Below are positions 35,737-44,506 of a stretch of DNA of 55,088 nt, piece by piece; the first letter of the stretch is position 1; each line of letters begins with the position of its first letter. Under the pieces are notes generated by a model. It saw only the letters and a list, made by a program, of their open reading frames with translations, was not told the origin of the DNA and searched no databases. Origin of the DNA: Halorubrum sp. Boch-26 (lineage in GTDB: Archaea > Halobacteriota > Halobacteria > Halobacteriales > Haloferacaceae); assembly GCF_029889805.1 (NCBI RefSeq), contig NZ_JARANT010000004.1:1-55088 (forward strand), in the 5' to 3' direction. A program made the position numbers and the translations under genes.

Positions 35737-37938
35737 ATGGACCAGAAGCGGGAGCTGTCGAGCATCGACCTCGCGGCCCTCGTCACCGAGCTCAATCGGT
35801 ACGAGGGCGCGAAGGTCGACAAGGCGTACCTCTACGACGACGACCTGCTCCGGCTGAAGCTCCGCGACTTCGACCGCGGCCGCGTCGAGCTCATGATCGA
35901 GGTCGGGGACACCAAACGCGCCCACGTCGCGGACGCCGAGCACGTCGCGGACGCCCCCGGCCGCCCGCCGAACTTCGCGAAGATGCTCAGAAACCGGATG
36001 TCCGGCGCCGACTTCGCGGGCGTCGAGCAGTACGAGTTCGACCGGATCCTCACCTTCGAGTTCGAGCGCGAGGACGAGAACACGACGCTCGTCGCCGAGC
36101 TGTTCGGCCAGGGCAACGTCGCCGCGCTCGACGAGACCGGCGAAGTCGTCGGGTCGCTGTCGACCGTCCGGCTCAAGTCTCGGACGGTCGCGCCCGGCTC
36201 GCAGTACGAGTACCCCGCCTCGCGGCTCAATCCCCTCGACGTGAGCCTCGGCGGGTTTAAACGACACATGCGCGAGTCCGACAGCGACGTTGTGCGGACC
36301 CTCGCCACGCAGCTCAACCTCGGCGGGCTCTACGCCGAGGAGGTGTGTACCCGCGCCGGCGTCGAGAAGGAGACGCCCATCGACGAGGCGACCGACGACC
36401 AGCTCCGCGCGCTCCACGAGGCGCTCGAACGGATCGGCGACCGGCTCCGCTCCGGCGACATCGATCCCCGAGTGTACGAGGAGCAGCTGGGCGGCGAGGG
36501 AGGCGGGTCCGACGCCGACCGCGATCCCCGCGTCGTCGACGTTACGCCCTTCCCGCTCTCCGAGCACGAGGGGCTCCCGAGCGTCGGCTTCGACTCGTTC
36601 AACGCCGCCGTCGACGAGTACTTCTACCGGCTCGGAGGCGAGGAGACCGACGCGGGCGAGGCCCCGGCGGACGCCAGCGCGTCTCGGCCGGAGTTCGAAG
36701 AGGAGATCGCCAAACAGGAGCGCATCATCGAGCAACAGCAAGGGGCGATCGAGGGGTTCGAAGAGCAGGCCGAGGCGGAGCGCCAGCGCGCGGAGCTGCT
36801 GTACGCGAACTACGACCTCGTCGACGAGGTGCTCTCGACGGTTCGGGACGCCCGCGAGAACGAGGTCCCGTGGGACGAGATCGCCGAGACCCTCGACGCG
36901 GGCGCGGAACGGGGTATCCCGGCCGCGGAGGCCGTCGTCGACGTCGACGGCGGCGAGGGGACGGTGACGGTCGGGCTCGACGCCGAGAGCGACGACGACG
37001 GCGACTCGGTCAGGATCGAACTCAACGCGGACGACGGCGTCGAGGTCAACGCCGACCGGCTGTATCGGGAGGCGAAGCGGATCGAGGGGAAAAAGGAGGG
37101 CGCGATGGAGGCGATCGAGTCGACTCGCCGCGAGTTGGAGGCGGTCAAAGAGCGCAAGGCGGAGTGGGAAGCGAAGGAAGCGGCCGACGACGAGACCGGC
37201 GGAGGCGACGGCGCCGACGGCGGAGACGGAGACGAGGAGGAGTACGAGACCGACTGGCTCTCGCGCCCGTCGGTCCCGATCCGGAGCCCCGACGACTGGT
37301 ACGACCGCTTCCGGTGGTTCCACACCTCGACGGGTTACCTCGTCATCGGCGGGCGCAACGCCGACCAGAACGAGGAGCTCGTCAAGAAGTACATGGGCAA
37401 ACACGACCGGTTCTTCCACACGCAGGCGCACGGGGGGCCGGTGACACTGCTGAAGGCGTCGGGCCCCTCCGAGTCGGCCGATCCCGTCGACTTCGCCGAG
37501 GAGACGCTGCGGGAGGCCGCGCAGTTCGCCGTCTCCTACTCCTCGGACTGGAAGGACGGCCGCGGCGCGGGCGACGCGTACATGGTCGAGCCCGATCAGG
37601 TCTCGAAGACCCCCGAGAGCGGCGAGTACATCGAGAAGGGGAGCTTCGTGATCCGCGGCGACCGAACCTACTTCGAGGACGTGCCCTGCCGGATCGCCGT
37701 CGGCGTCCAGTGTGAGCCGGTCACGCAGGCCATCGGCGGGCCGCCGTCGGCGATCGTCGACCGCGCGGCGACGAGCGTCACCTTCGAACCGGGGATGTAC
37801 GCGCAGAACGACGCCGCGATGATGGCCTACCGGACGCTGAAAGAGCGGTTCGCCGACCAGTCGTTCGTCCGGAAGGTCGCGAGCGCGGACCAGCTCCAGG
37901 AGTTCATTCCGGCGGGCGGATCGGACATCGTCGACTAA
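35737..37938 (+). CDS. rqcH: Ribosome rescue protein RqcH (NFACT family)
   Basis: 733 residues from ATG 35737. The order is NFACT-N (about 1-190, SIDLAALVTELNRYEGAKVDKAYLY and ADAPGRPPNFAKMLRNRM), a helix-hairpin-helix part (LYAEEVCTRAGVE), two coiled-coil helices (about 325-385 and 450-485), and NFACT-R (about 525-640, with SPDDWYDRFRWFHTSTGYLVIGGRNADQNEELV). A C-terminal domain follows. It binds obstructed large ribosomal subunits and recruits tRNA for C-terminal alanine tailing. An Asp/Glu/Gly-rich insert near 488-505 is a halophile-type linker. It lies downstream of the insertion element, which separates it from elp3. Confidence 0.93.
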   Translation: MDQKRELSSIDLAALVTELNRYEGAKVDKAYLYDDDLLRLKLRDFDRGRVELMIEVGDTKRAHVADAEHVADAPGRPPNFAKMLRNRMSGADFAGVEQYEFDRILTFEFEREDENTTLVAELFGQGNVAALDETGEVVGSLSTVRLKSRTVAPGSQYEYPASRLNPLDVSLGGFKRHMRESDSDVVRTLATQLNLGGLYAEEVCTRAGVEKETPIDEATDDQLRALHEALERIGDRLRSGDIDPRVYEEQLGGEGGGSDADRDPRVVDVTPFPLSEHEGLPSVGFDSFNAAVDEYFYRLGGEETDAGEAPADASASRPEFEEEIAKQERIIEQQQGAIEGFEEQAEAERQRAELLYANYDLVDEVLSTVRDARENEVPWDEIAETLDAGAERGIPAAEAVVDVDGGEGTVTVGLDAESDDDGDSVRIELNADDGVEVNADRLYREAKRIEGKKEGAMEAIESTRRELEAVKERKAEWEAKEAADDETGGGDGADGGDGDEEEYETDWLSRPSVPIRSPDDWYDRFRWFHTSTGYLVIGGRNADQNEELVKKYMGKHDRFFHTQAHGGPVTLLKASGPSESADPVDFAEETLREAAQFAVSYSSDWKDGRGAGDAYMVEPDQVSKTPESGEYIEKGSFVIRGDRTYFEDVPCRIAVGVQCEPVTQAIGGPPSAIVDRAATSVTFEPGMYAQNDAAMMAYRTLKERFADQSFVRKVASADQLQEFIPAGGSDIVD

Positions 37939-38010
37939 GGGGCCCGCAGATCGCCGCCGCGCCCGCCGCCGGAGCGCGACCCTTTCATGCCTCCGCGCCC
38001 GATTCCGCCC

Positions 38011-38394
38011 ATGAGCTTCGAGGCGCTCCCCGACGGCTGGCGGGTGTGGAACGAGGAGCCGAGCGGACGCGCCATCCTCGTCTACCGTCCGGACGTGTTC
38101 GACGGCGACGACCTCCCGGCCGAGTGCCTGCCGACGATCTACCTCACGAACGGCGCGCGAACGGCCCGCCCCGGATCGGGGCAGTACGCGACCGACGAGT
38201 GGCACGTCGTCCTCTTCTTGGAACCCGAGGTCGAGGCGGTCTCGGAGACCCGCGACGACCGCGAAGCCGGCTCGGCCGCGGCGGTCGAGATCGCGGAGCG
38301 GTTCGCCGCCGGCGACGTGGACTACCGCGCCGCCTACCAAGTGCCGCGCGAGGCCTACTTCGAGCGGTTAGACGAGTGTGTCGACGGGGAGTGA
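38011..38394 (+). CDS. DUF5820 family protein
   Basis: 127 residues from ATG 38011; an upstream ATG at 37987 would add eight less typical residues. The sequence MSFEALPDGWRVWNEEPSG, IYLTNGARTARPG and WHVVLFLEPEVE matches a small haloarchaeal alpha/beta family of unknown function (recognised as DUF5820). No catalytic motif is visible. It begins 72 bp after rqcH on the same strand, so co-transcription is possible. Confidence 0.82.
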   Translation: MSFEALPDGWRVWNEEPSGRAILVYRPDVFDGDDLPAECLPTIYLTNGARTARPGSGQYATDEWHVVLFLEPEVEAVSETRDDREAGSAAAVEIAERFAAGDVDYRAAYQVPREAYFERLDECVDGE

Positions 38395-38507
38395 TCGGGG
38401 TGTCGACGACGAGTGAGCGAGGCGAGCCGGTCGGCCGGTCTTCCGATACCGATCCGTATTCGTGGATATATTTTCTGTCGAAACTCCCGATAGCACCACG
38501 AACACGA

Positions 38508-38519
38508 GGATTTTTATCG
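38508..38519 (+). promoter_or_regulatory. TATA element of purF
   Basis: GGATTTTTATCG is centred about 28 bp upstream of the ATG at 38543. It decides the start: the upstream in-frame ATG at 38462 would lie before the promoter. Confidence 0.55.
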
Positions 38520-38542
38520 CCTCACGCCCCATCCTCGCGTAC

Positions 38543-40042
38543 ATGAACGCCGGTGGGGATAACACCGCTGACGAGCCGCGAGAGAAGTGCGGCGTCGTCG
38601 GCATCTCGCTCGCTGACCGCGAGGCCGCACGGCCGCTGTACTACGCGCTGTACGCGCTCCAACACCGCGGCCAGGAGTCCGCGGGGATCGTCACGCACGA
38701 CGGGTTCCAACAGCACAGCCACGTCGAGCGCGGGCTCGTTGGCGACGCGTTCGAGAAGGGCGATCTGGAGTCGCTGTCGGGCGGGACCGGAATCGGTCAC
38801 GTCCGGTACCCGACCGCCGGTAGCCTCGACAAGAGCTGCGCGCAGCCGTTCTCGGTCTCTTTTAAGTCCGGCTCGCTCGGGCTCTCGCACAACGGGAACC
38901 TCGTGAACGCCGGCGAGGTACGCGAGGAGTTGGCCGCGGCCGGCCACGCGTTCACCTCCGACGGCGACACCGAGGTGATCGCCCACGACCTCGCGCGCAA
39001 CCTCCTCGAAGAGGACCTCGTGCGCGCCGTCAAACACACGATGAACCGCATCCACGGCTCCTACTCGCTGGCGATCACCCACGACGACACCGTCCTCGGC
39101 GTGCGCGACCCCCTCGGGAACCGTCCGCTGTGTCTCGGGAAGGTCGACGGCGGTTACGTGCTCGCCAGCGAGTCGGCCGCCATCGACACCCTCGACGGGG
39201 AGCTCATCCGAGACGTACGCCCGGGTGAGCTCGTCGTCCTCGATCCCGACGGGTCGGGGTACGACACCTACCAGCTCGTCGAGCGCGAGTCGACCGCCCA
39301 CTGCTTCTTCGAGCACGTCTACTTCGCGCGCCCCGACTCCGTCATCGACGAGAACCTCGTGTACGAAGTCCGCCGCAAACTCGGCCGCAAGCTCTGGAAG
39401 GAGTCCGGCGTCGAGTCGGACGTGGTGATGCCGGTGCCCGACTCCGGGCGGGCGTTCGCCTCCGGCTACGCCGATGCCGCCGGCGAGACGACCGCGGACG
39501 GCGAGCCTCGTCCGGAGGGCGACGCCGGCATCGAGTTCGCCGAGGGGCTGATGAAGAACCGGTACGTCGGGCGCACGTTCATCATGCCGACGCAGGACGA
39601 GCGCGAGCGCGCGGTCAGGCTGAAGCTCAACCCGATCCGATCGACCGTGGAGGGGAAGTCGGTCACTATCATCGACGACTCCATCGTCCGCGGGACGACC
39701 TCGACCCAGCTGGTCGATCTCGTCCGCGAGGCGGGCGCCGAGGAGGTCCACCTCCGGATCGGCGCGCCGGCTATCCTCGCTCCCTGTTACTTCGGCATCG
39801 ACATGGCGACCCGTGAGGAGCTGATCGCCGCGGACGCCTCGACCGAGGAGATACGTCAGGAAGTCGGCGCCGACTCCCTGTCGTACCTCTCGATCGACGC
39901 CGTCGCCGAGTCGCTCGGCGAGAGCCGCGCTGACCTCTGTCTCGGCTGCGTCACCGGCGAGTACCCCTTCGACGTGGAGGGGGAGGAACGCGACCGCGAC
40001 CTCGACGCCGTCACGTCCGATCCCACGCCGGCGGACGACTGA
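38543..40042 (+). CDS. purF: Amidophosphoribosyltransferase
   Basis: 499 residues from ATG 38543. It carries out the first step of purine synthesis: glutamine-dependent formation of phosphoribosylamine from PRPP. The glutaminase nucleophile is Cys16 in REKCGVVGIS, so a 15-residue propeptide must be removed. LQHRGQESAGIVTHDG and GHVRYPTAGS belong to the Ntn-hydrolase domain. The PRPP motif VTIIDDSIVRGTTSTQLV is near residue 373-390. CCFGIDMA-like (CYFGIDMATREEL) and CLGCVTGEYP near the C-terminus resemble cysteine positions of the Fe-S form. No other pur gene is adjacent. Confidence 0.95.
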   Translation: MNAGGDNTADEPREKCGVVGISLADREAARPLYYALYALQHRGQESAGIVTHDGFQQHSHVERGLVGDAFEKGDLESLSGGTGIGHVRYPTAGSLDKSCAQPFSVSFKSGSLGLSHNGNLVNAGEVREELAAAGHAFTSDGDTEVIAHDLARNLLEEDLVRAVKHTMNRIHGSYSLAITHDDTVLGVRDPLGNRPLCLGKVDGGYVLASESAAIDTLDGELIRDVRPGELVVLDPDGSGYDTYQLVERESTAHCFFEHVYFARPDSVIDENLVYEVRRKLGRKLWKESGVESDVVMPVPDSGRAFASGYADAAGETTADGEPRPEGDAGIEFAEGLMKNRYVGRTFIMPTQDERERAVRLKLNPIRSTVEGKSVTIIDDSIVRGTTSTQLVDLVREAGAEEVHLRIGAPAILAPCYFGIDMATREELIAADASTEEIRQEVGADSLSYLSIDAVAESLGESRADLCLGCVTGEYPFDVEGEERDRDLDAVTSDPTPADD

Positions 40043-40088
40043 TCCGGTCGCCGACTCGCGTTCTCGCACCGTGAGCCCAGAATCGGGA

Positions 40089-40097
40089 ATTTAAATA
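40089..40097 (+). promoter_or_regulatory. TATA element of the halocyanin gene
   Basis: ATTTAAATA is centred about 28 bp upstream of the ATG at 40121; a perfect archaeal TATA indicating a leaderless, probably strong transcript. Confidence 0.6.
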
Positions 40098-40120
40098 CGC
40101 CCACGCCGGGAGGTACGCGT

Positions 40121-40816
40121 ATGACATCCGACGCCGACGACGCGACGGTGAGTCGCCGCGGGCTGTTCCGGGCGGGCGCCGCGGGCGCTGCCGCCGCGAC
40201 CGGCCTCGCCACCGGATCCGGAACCGTCGCCGCCCAGTACGGCGGCTATCTGGACGACGTGGATAACTACGACGGCACTCACGACTACACCGGCCAAGAC
40301 GAGGTCACGGTCACCGTCGGCGCGGTCAACGGGCTCAGATTCGGCCCGGCGGCGATCCTGATCGACCCCGGGACGACCGTCGTCTGGGAGTGGACCGGCG
40401 AGGGCGGCGCGCACAACGTCGTCGCCGAGGACGAGACCTTCGACAGCGGCGATCCGATCACGGAGGAGGGAACCACCTTCGAGTACACGTTCGACGACGC
40501 CGCCGAGGGCGACACGTTCAATTACTACTGTGTTCCGCACAAGGCGGTCGGCATGAAGGGCGCCGTCGCCATCGGCTCCGTCGACGACGACCTCGTCCAG
40601 CCGGACGCGGGCGGGAGCGACGGCGACGGCGGGAGCGACGGCGGGAGCGACGGCGGCGACGGCGGGAGCGACGGCGGCGACGGCGAAAGCGACGGCGGTG
40701 GTCGCACCCTCAGCGCGGGCGACATCGGCGCGCTCGCGCTCGGCTTCGGCTTCGCCGGGGCGCTGCTCGTCCCCCTGTTCTACGCGGCCCATCAGATGGC
40801 GAACGACGAGGAGTAG
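40121..40816 (+). CDS. Halocyanin-like type I copper protein, Tat-exported and membrane-anchored
   Basis: 231 residues. A Tat signal (SRRGLFRAGAAG, cleavage probably after about residue 38) is followed by a plastocyanin-like domain (about 58-153). Copper ligands are His98 (GGAHNVV) and Cys137, His140 and Met145 in YYCVPHKAVGMKG. A Gly/Ser/Asp-repeat linker (about 165-193) leads to a single C-terminal transmembrane helix (about 203-225, ALALGFGFAGALLVPLFYAAH). It should carry electrons at the outer face of the membrane. Its partner oxidase or reductase is not in the window. Confidence 0.93.
   Translation: MTSDADDATVSRRGLFRAGAAGAAAATGLATGSGTVAAQYGGYLDDVDNYDGTHDYTGQDEVTVTVGAVNGLRFGPAAILIDPGTTVVWEWTGEGGAHNVVAEDETFDSGDPITEEGTTFEYTFDDAAEGDTFNYYCVPHKAVGMKGAVAIGSVDDDLVQPDAGGSDGDGGSDGGSDGGDGGSDGGDGESDGGGRTLSAGDIGALALGFGFAGALLVPLFYAAHQMANDEE
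40611..40700. repeat. Imperfect GGGAGCGACGGC repeats in the halocyanin linker
   Basis: Repeated units of GGGAGCGACGGCGGCGAC and shortened versions encode GSDGGDG-type runs between the copper domain and the membrane helix. All copies keep the frame; length variation between strains would be expected. Confidence 0.8.
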
Positions 40817-40831
40817 GGTAGCCGACGGGGC

Positions 40832-41386
40832 TCACCGACCGCTTTTTCGAGCCGCACCGACGCCGAACCGCGACCGCAGCGCGACGACGATCGCCGCCAG
40901 CCACAGGGCTGCTTCGAGGAAAAAGGAGGGACTTCCGGCGTAGAACAGCGCGAACTCGCCCGGCGGGATCGCGAGCGGATCGGAGCGCGTGAGCACCGGC
41001 CACGCGAGGAACAGCGCGTCGCCCGCCCGCCCGTTCACGGTCATGTGGAGTGCGTCGAGCGCGAGGTGTGACCCCCAGCCGACCGCGAGCGCGAGCCCGT
41101 GTCGGTGCTTCACGACGACGGCGGCCGCGAGCGGAAGGAGCAGCGCGGAGTGGCCGACCGACTGGTACACATCGAAGACCCCGAGCGCACCCAGCGGCTT
41201 GTCCACGACGTCTGAGAGGGCTGCGCCGGCGACGAGCCATCCGGTCGAGAGTGCGGGCGGAAACGCCGGTGTGCCCCTGAGTCCGGAAACGCCTCGCGGG
41301 CGGCCCGACAGCCACCCGATACCGGCGGCGACGAGGAGGTGGGTCGCGAACAGCACACCGGTCCGTACGCTCGGCGGCGGCTTCAA
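40832..41386 (-). CDS. Membrane-bound metal-dependent hydrolase-like protein (YdjM/DUF457 type)
   Basis: 184 residues with about five hydrophobic segments. Conserved polar motifs of this family lie at membrane edges: VAGAALSDVVDKPLG, VGHSALLLPLA and GWGSHLALDALH. They could bind a metal through His and Asp. The family is loosely annotated as metal-dependent hydrolases; no activity is established for this kind of member. Convergent with halocyanin and 26 bp downstream of the next minus-strand gene, so possibly co-transcribed with it. Confidence 0.8.
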   Translation of the reverse strand: MKPPPSVRTGVLFATHLLVAAGIGWLSGRPRGVSGLRGTPAFPPALSTGWLVAGAALSDVVDKPLGALGVFDVYQSVGHSALLLPLAAAVVVKHRHGLALAVGWGSHLALDALHMTVNGRAGDALFLAWPVLTRSDPLAIPPGEFALFYAGSPSFFLEAALWLAAIVVALRSRFGVGAARKSGR

Positions 41387-41412
41387 GCTTCGTCGTGGTC
41401 GTCGCGGGCGCC

Positions 41413-41973
41413 TCAGAACGCGTGGTACAGCATGACGTACACACCGACACCCATCGTGAAGGAGACCAGCCAGAGGACGGCGGCGACGAAGCCGACCTGC
41501 GCGTGGCGAGTGCGGTACAGATCCTCATACGGGCGAGTCGCAGCCAGCAGGAGGGCGTGGAAGACGAACGGGAGACAGACGATCGCGAGCAGGATGTGGA
41601 CCCCGAGGAAGGGGAGATAGAGGTAGGTGTAGACGGCCTCGGGGCCGGGAAACGCGGTCGTGCCGACGTGGATCAGCCGGTAGAGGTAGGCCCCGAGGAA
41701 GGCGGTGAAGAGCGCGAACGACGTCAGCATGAACGCCCGGTGGCGGCGCACGTTCCCGCGAGAGATGGCGCGCCACCCGAGGAGGATGGTGGCGATCGCG
41801 ATGACTGAGACGGCCGCGTTGAAGTGCGGGATCGCGGCGAGGACGGCGTCGCTCGCGCGGGGGAGGAGAGCGCCCGGGATCGCACCGCCGACGGCGCCGA
41901 ACACCACGGCGAGCGCGACGACGGAGGAGGCGGCGGTCAAAAGCGGGACGTTCTCGCGGGCCCACTCGGACAT
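41413..41973 (-). CDS. DUF420 family membrane protein
   Basis: 186 residues from ATG 41973 (MSEWARENVPLL); an ATG at 41994 is an equally possible start. About five transmembrane segments contain conserved His residues: AAIPHFNAAVSVIA, RRHRAFMLTSFALF, RLIHVGTT, HILLAIVCLPFVFHALLLA and RTRHAQVGFVAAVLWLVSFTMG. The His pattern resembles DUF420 proteins (YozB-like) near haem-copper oxidase biogenesis genes, suggesting haem or quinone contact. The exact role is unknown. Confidence 0.85.
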   Translation of the reverse strand: MSEWARENVPLLTAASSVVALAVVFGAVGGAIPGALLPRASDAVLAAIPHFNAAVSVIAIATILLGWRAISRGNVRRHRAFMLTSFALFTAFLGAYLYRLIHVGTTAFPGPEAVYTYLYLPFLGVHILLAIVCLPFVFHALLLAATRPYEDLYRTRHAQVGFVAAVLWLVSFTMGVGVYVMLYHAF

Positions 41974-42089
41974 GACCCGACGGAGGGGCGCCATCCCCAA
42001 ACGCGTGCCGGTTTCGGCGGTCCGGGGCGCGGTCCGTTCGGCCCCGCCGCCCGATGTCACTCTTCGGCACGCCACTGTCGAATGGAAGG

Positions 42090-42099
42090 GCTTTTAATT
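42090..42099 (+). promoter_or_regulatory. Promoter element of tRNA-Leu
   Basis: GCTTTTAATT lies about 45 bp upstream of the mature tRNA 5' end, fitting a TATA box with a short 5' leader removed by RNase P. Confidence 0.5.
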
Positions 42100-42138
42100 G
42101 GGGGAAGGGTACGTGAGGACGCGACAGGACACCCGCGG

Positions 42139-42223
42139 GCGTGGGTAGCCAAGCCAGGCCAACGGCGCAGCGTTGAGGGCGCTGTCCTGTAGAGGTCCGC
42201 CGGTTCAAATCCGGTCCCACGCA
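42139..42223 (+). tRNA. tRNA-Leu (anticodon GAG)
   Basis: 85 nt, foldable by eye. The acceptor stem GCGTGGG pairs with CCCACGC at 42216-42222, leaving discriminator A at 42223. The D arm is GCC/GGC. The anticodon stem CAGCG/CGCTG has loop TTGAGGG, with GAG at 42175-42177 reading CTC and CTT. The long variable arm (about 14 nt, TCCTGTAGAGGTCC) is class II, as in Leu and Ser tRNAs. The T arm contains TTCAAAT. CCA is not encoded and no intron is present. Confidence 0.95.
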
Positions 42224-42553
42224 TCGCTCGGCGGCACACCCGCCACACCGATGCACGGTGTTGTCTCTACGACAGCACCCACGCACAATTCCTTTCGACT
42301 GCTACATGCTGAGTGGTCGCTCCGTAATAGGTCCTGAGACGGTGGACACTTCGAAAGCCCCACCCAACCGCGACCGCCGCCTCACGGCTCCCCAGCCTCG
42401 CCGGACCGGCGGCCCGCTCCGAGGGGCGCGCCACCGCCCCATTCACTTATAACTGACATCGTCGGCGCCACGCTCCGACGCACGTCTCGACAGTCGGTCA
42501 CCGCTCGCGCGAACTGCCACCCTTTTTGTTCCGGCCTGCCGGAGTACGGCGTA
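42224..42553. other. 330-bp spacer with a hairpin and a possible dispersed-repeat segment
   Basis: No gene-like frame is convincing. It contains a 9-bp hairpin at 42257-42279 (GGTGTTGTC, loop TCTAC, GACAGCACC with one G-T pair). A C-rich block at 42350-42440 starts CTTCGAAAGCCCCACCC and continues through CACGGCTCCCCAGCC, with a texture unlike coding DNA. An AT-rich piece, CACTTATAACTGAC, lies near 42443-42456. I have the impression that similar CTTCGAAAGCCCC blocks occur between genes of related haloarchaea, but that has to be searched. Confidence 0.4.
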
Positions 42554-44437
42554 ATGAGCGAGGACGCGACCCCCGAGTACGACCACGAGGAGCTGGGGCT
42601 CGTCGCCGGGCTGGAGATCCACCAGCAGCTCGACACGGAGACGAAGCTGTTCTGCGACTCCCCGACCGTCGAGCGCGACCCGGACGAGGCCGACCGCGAG
42701 ATCGCCCGCCGGCTCCACCCGACGAAGAGCGAGCTCGGCGAGCTCGACGACGCCGCGATGGAGGAGAGCCGGGTCGACCGCGAGTTCACCTACCTCGCGT
42801 ACGACACCACCTGTCTCGTCGAGGAGGACGACGAGCCGCCCCGGCGCGTCGACGACGAGGCGCTCTCCGTCGCCCTCCAGATCGCCGACCTGCTCGACGT
42901 CTCGGTCGTCGATCAGGCGCACGTGATGCGGAAGCTCGTCATCGACGGGTCGAACACCTCCGGCTTCCAGCGCTCGATCCTGCTCGGGCAGCGCGGAGAG
43001 ATCGAGACGAGCGAGGGGACGGTGTCGATCGTCGACCTCATGCTGGAGGAGGAGTCGGCCAAGCGCGTCGAGGAGACCGAGGAGGGCGTCGTCTACTCGC
43101 TGGACCGCCTCGGCGTCCCCCTCGTCGAGATCGGGACCGGGCCGGACATTCGGAGCCCCGAGGGGGCCCGCGAGGCGGCCGCGCGCATCGGGATGCTGCT
43201 CCGGTCGACCGGAGCGGTCAAGCGCGGGCTCGGCACGATCCGGCAGGACGTCAACGTCTCCATCGCCGACGGCGCCCGCGTCGAGGTGAAGGGCGTCCAA
43301 GACCTGCAGGGGATCGAAGACATCGTGCGCGGCGAGGTCGGTCGACAGGCCGAACTGCTCGCGATCCGCGACGAACTCCGCGAGCGCGACGCGAGCGTCG
43401 GCGACGTTGCGGACGTGACCGACGCCTTCGCCGACACCGACTCCGGGGTCATCCGCGGCGCGCTCGACTCGGGCGGGAAGGTGACGGCTGTCCCCCTCTT
43501 CGGCTTCGACGGGCTCGTCGGGCGCGAGATCCAGTCGGACCGTCGGCTCGGCACGGAGCTCTCGGACCACGCGAAGCGCCACGGCGCCGGCGGCATCTTC
43601 CACACCGACGAGCTGCCGGCGTACGGCGTCACGGACGAGGAGGTCGCGACCCTCCGCGAGGCGGTCGGCGCCGGCCCGGAAGACGCGGTCGCCATCGTCG
43701 CCGCCGACCCGGAGACGGCCGACCTCGCGATCGAGGCCGCCGCCGACCGCGCCGGGACCGCGATCGAGGGCGTCCCGGAGGAGACCCGCGACGCCAACGA
43801 GGACGGGACCACCCGCTACCTCCGCCCGCTCCCCGGCGCGGCGCGGATGTACCCGGAGACGGACGTGCCGCCGGTCGAACCCGACCCGTCCGACGTGGAG
43901 CGTCCCGAACTCCTCGACGAGAAGACCGACCGTTACGTCGACGCGTTCGGGCTCGACCGCGGGCTCGCCGAGCAGGTCGCGTTCGGGCGTCGCTTCCCGC
44001 TGTTCGAGACCGCGGTCGACCGCGGCGTCGATCCCACCTTCGCGGCCTCGACGCTGGAGTCGACGACGACGGAGATCCGCCGCGAGGGGGCGCCCGTCGA
44101 GAACCTGAGCGACGATCGCTTCCTCGAGCTGTTCGCCCTCGTCGAGGACGGCGACCTCGCGAAGGAAGGGGTCCCCGAGGTGCTGACGACGCTCGCGGAG
44201 AACCCCGATCTTACGGCCGCGGAGGCGGTCGAGGAGGCGGGCCTCTCCGGCGTGAGTGAGGCGGAAGTGCGCGAAGCGGTCGTCGAGGTCGTCGAGCGCA
44301 ACGCCGACCAGATCGACGAAGAGGGGATGGGCGCGTTCTCGGGGCTGATGGGCGAGGCCATGGGTGCGCTTCGCGGGAAGGCCGACGGCGAGGTCGTTTC
44401 CGACGTGCTCCGCGAGGAGATCGGGAAGCGGTCGTAG
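42554..44437 (+). CDS. gatE: Glu-tRNA(Gln) amidotransferase subunit E
   Basis: 627 residues, standard archaeal GatE length. The catalytic cradle (LGLVAGLEIHQQLDTETKLFC, VMRKLVIDGSNTSGFQRS, GVPLVEIGTGPDIRSPEGARE, GLGTIRQDVNVSI) is followed by an AspRS-like GAD insertion (about 290-410, with FGFDGLVGREIQ and GGIFHTDELP). A C-terminal helical/YqeY-type tail binds tRNA. With GatD it converts Glu-tRNA(Gln) to Gln-tRNA(Gln). GatD is not adjacent. The nearby tRNA is Leu, not Gln. Confidence 0.95.
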   Translation: MSEDATPEYDHEELGLVAGLEIHQQLDTETKLFCDSPTVERDPDEADREIARRLHPTKSELGELDDAAMEESRVDREFTYLAYDTTCLVEEDDEPPRRVDDEALSVALQIADLLDVSVVDQAHVMRKLVIDGSNTSGFQRSILLGQRGEIETSEGTVSIVDLMLEEESAKRVEETEEGVVYSLDRLGVPLVEIGTGPDIRSPEGAREAAARIGMLLRSTGAVKRGLGTIRQDVNVSIADGARVEVKGVQDLQGIEDIVRGEVGRQAELLAIRDELRERDASVGDVADVTDAFADTDSGVIRGALDSGGKVTAVPLFGFDGLVGREIQSDRRLGTELSDHAKRHGAGGIFHTDELPAYGVTDEEVATLREAVGAGPEDAVAIVAADPETADLAIEAAADRAGTAIEGVPEETRDANEDGTTRYLRPLPGAARMYPETDVPPVEPDPSDVERPELLDEKTDRYVDAFGLDRGLAEQVAFGRRFPLFETAVDRGVDPTFAASTLESTTTEIRREGAPVENLSDDRFLELFALVEDGDLAKEGVPEVLTTLAENPDLTAAEAVEEAGLSGVSEAEVREAVVEVVERNADQIDEEGMGAFSGLMGEAMGALRGKADGEVVSDVLREEIGKRS

Positions 44438-44506
44438 CGCTTCTCCGGTCGGTCAGGCCTGTTCTTTACGTGTCGGGGCGTCCTCCCTCGACCTGAGAGG
44501 AATTCG

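Noticed and set aside
38462-38542. Upstream ATG extending PurF by 27 residues
   Set aside because: The TATA element at 38508-38519 lies inside this extension, and the Cys16 propeptide length is normal only with the 38543 start.
40611-40700. Repeat array as a possible CRISPR
   Set aside because: The units are contiguous, in frame and encode a Gly/Ser/Asp linker; there are no spacers.
42224-42553. Integration of an element at tRNA-Leu
   Set aside because: No repeat of the tRNA 3' end, no integrase and no change in gene content downstream; gatE follows directly.
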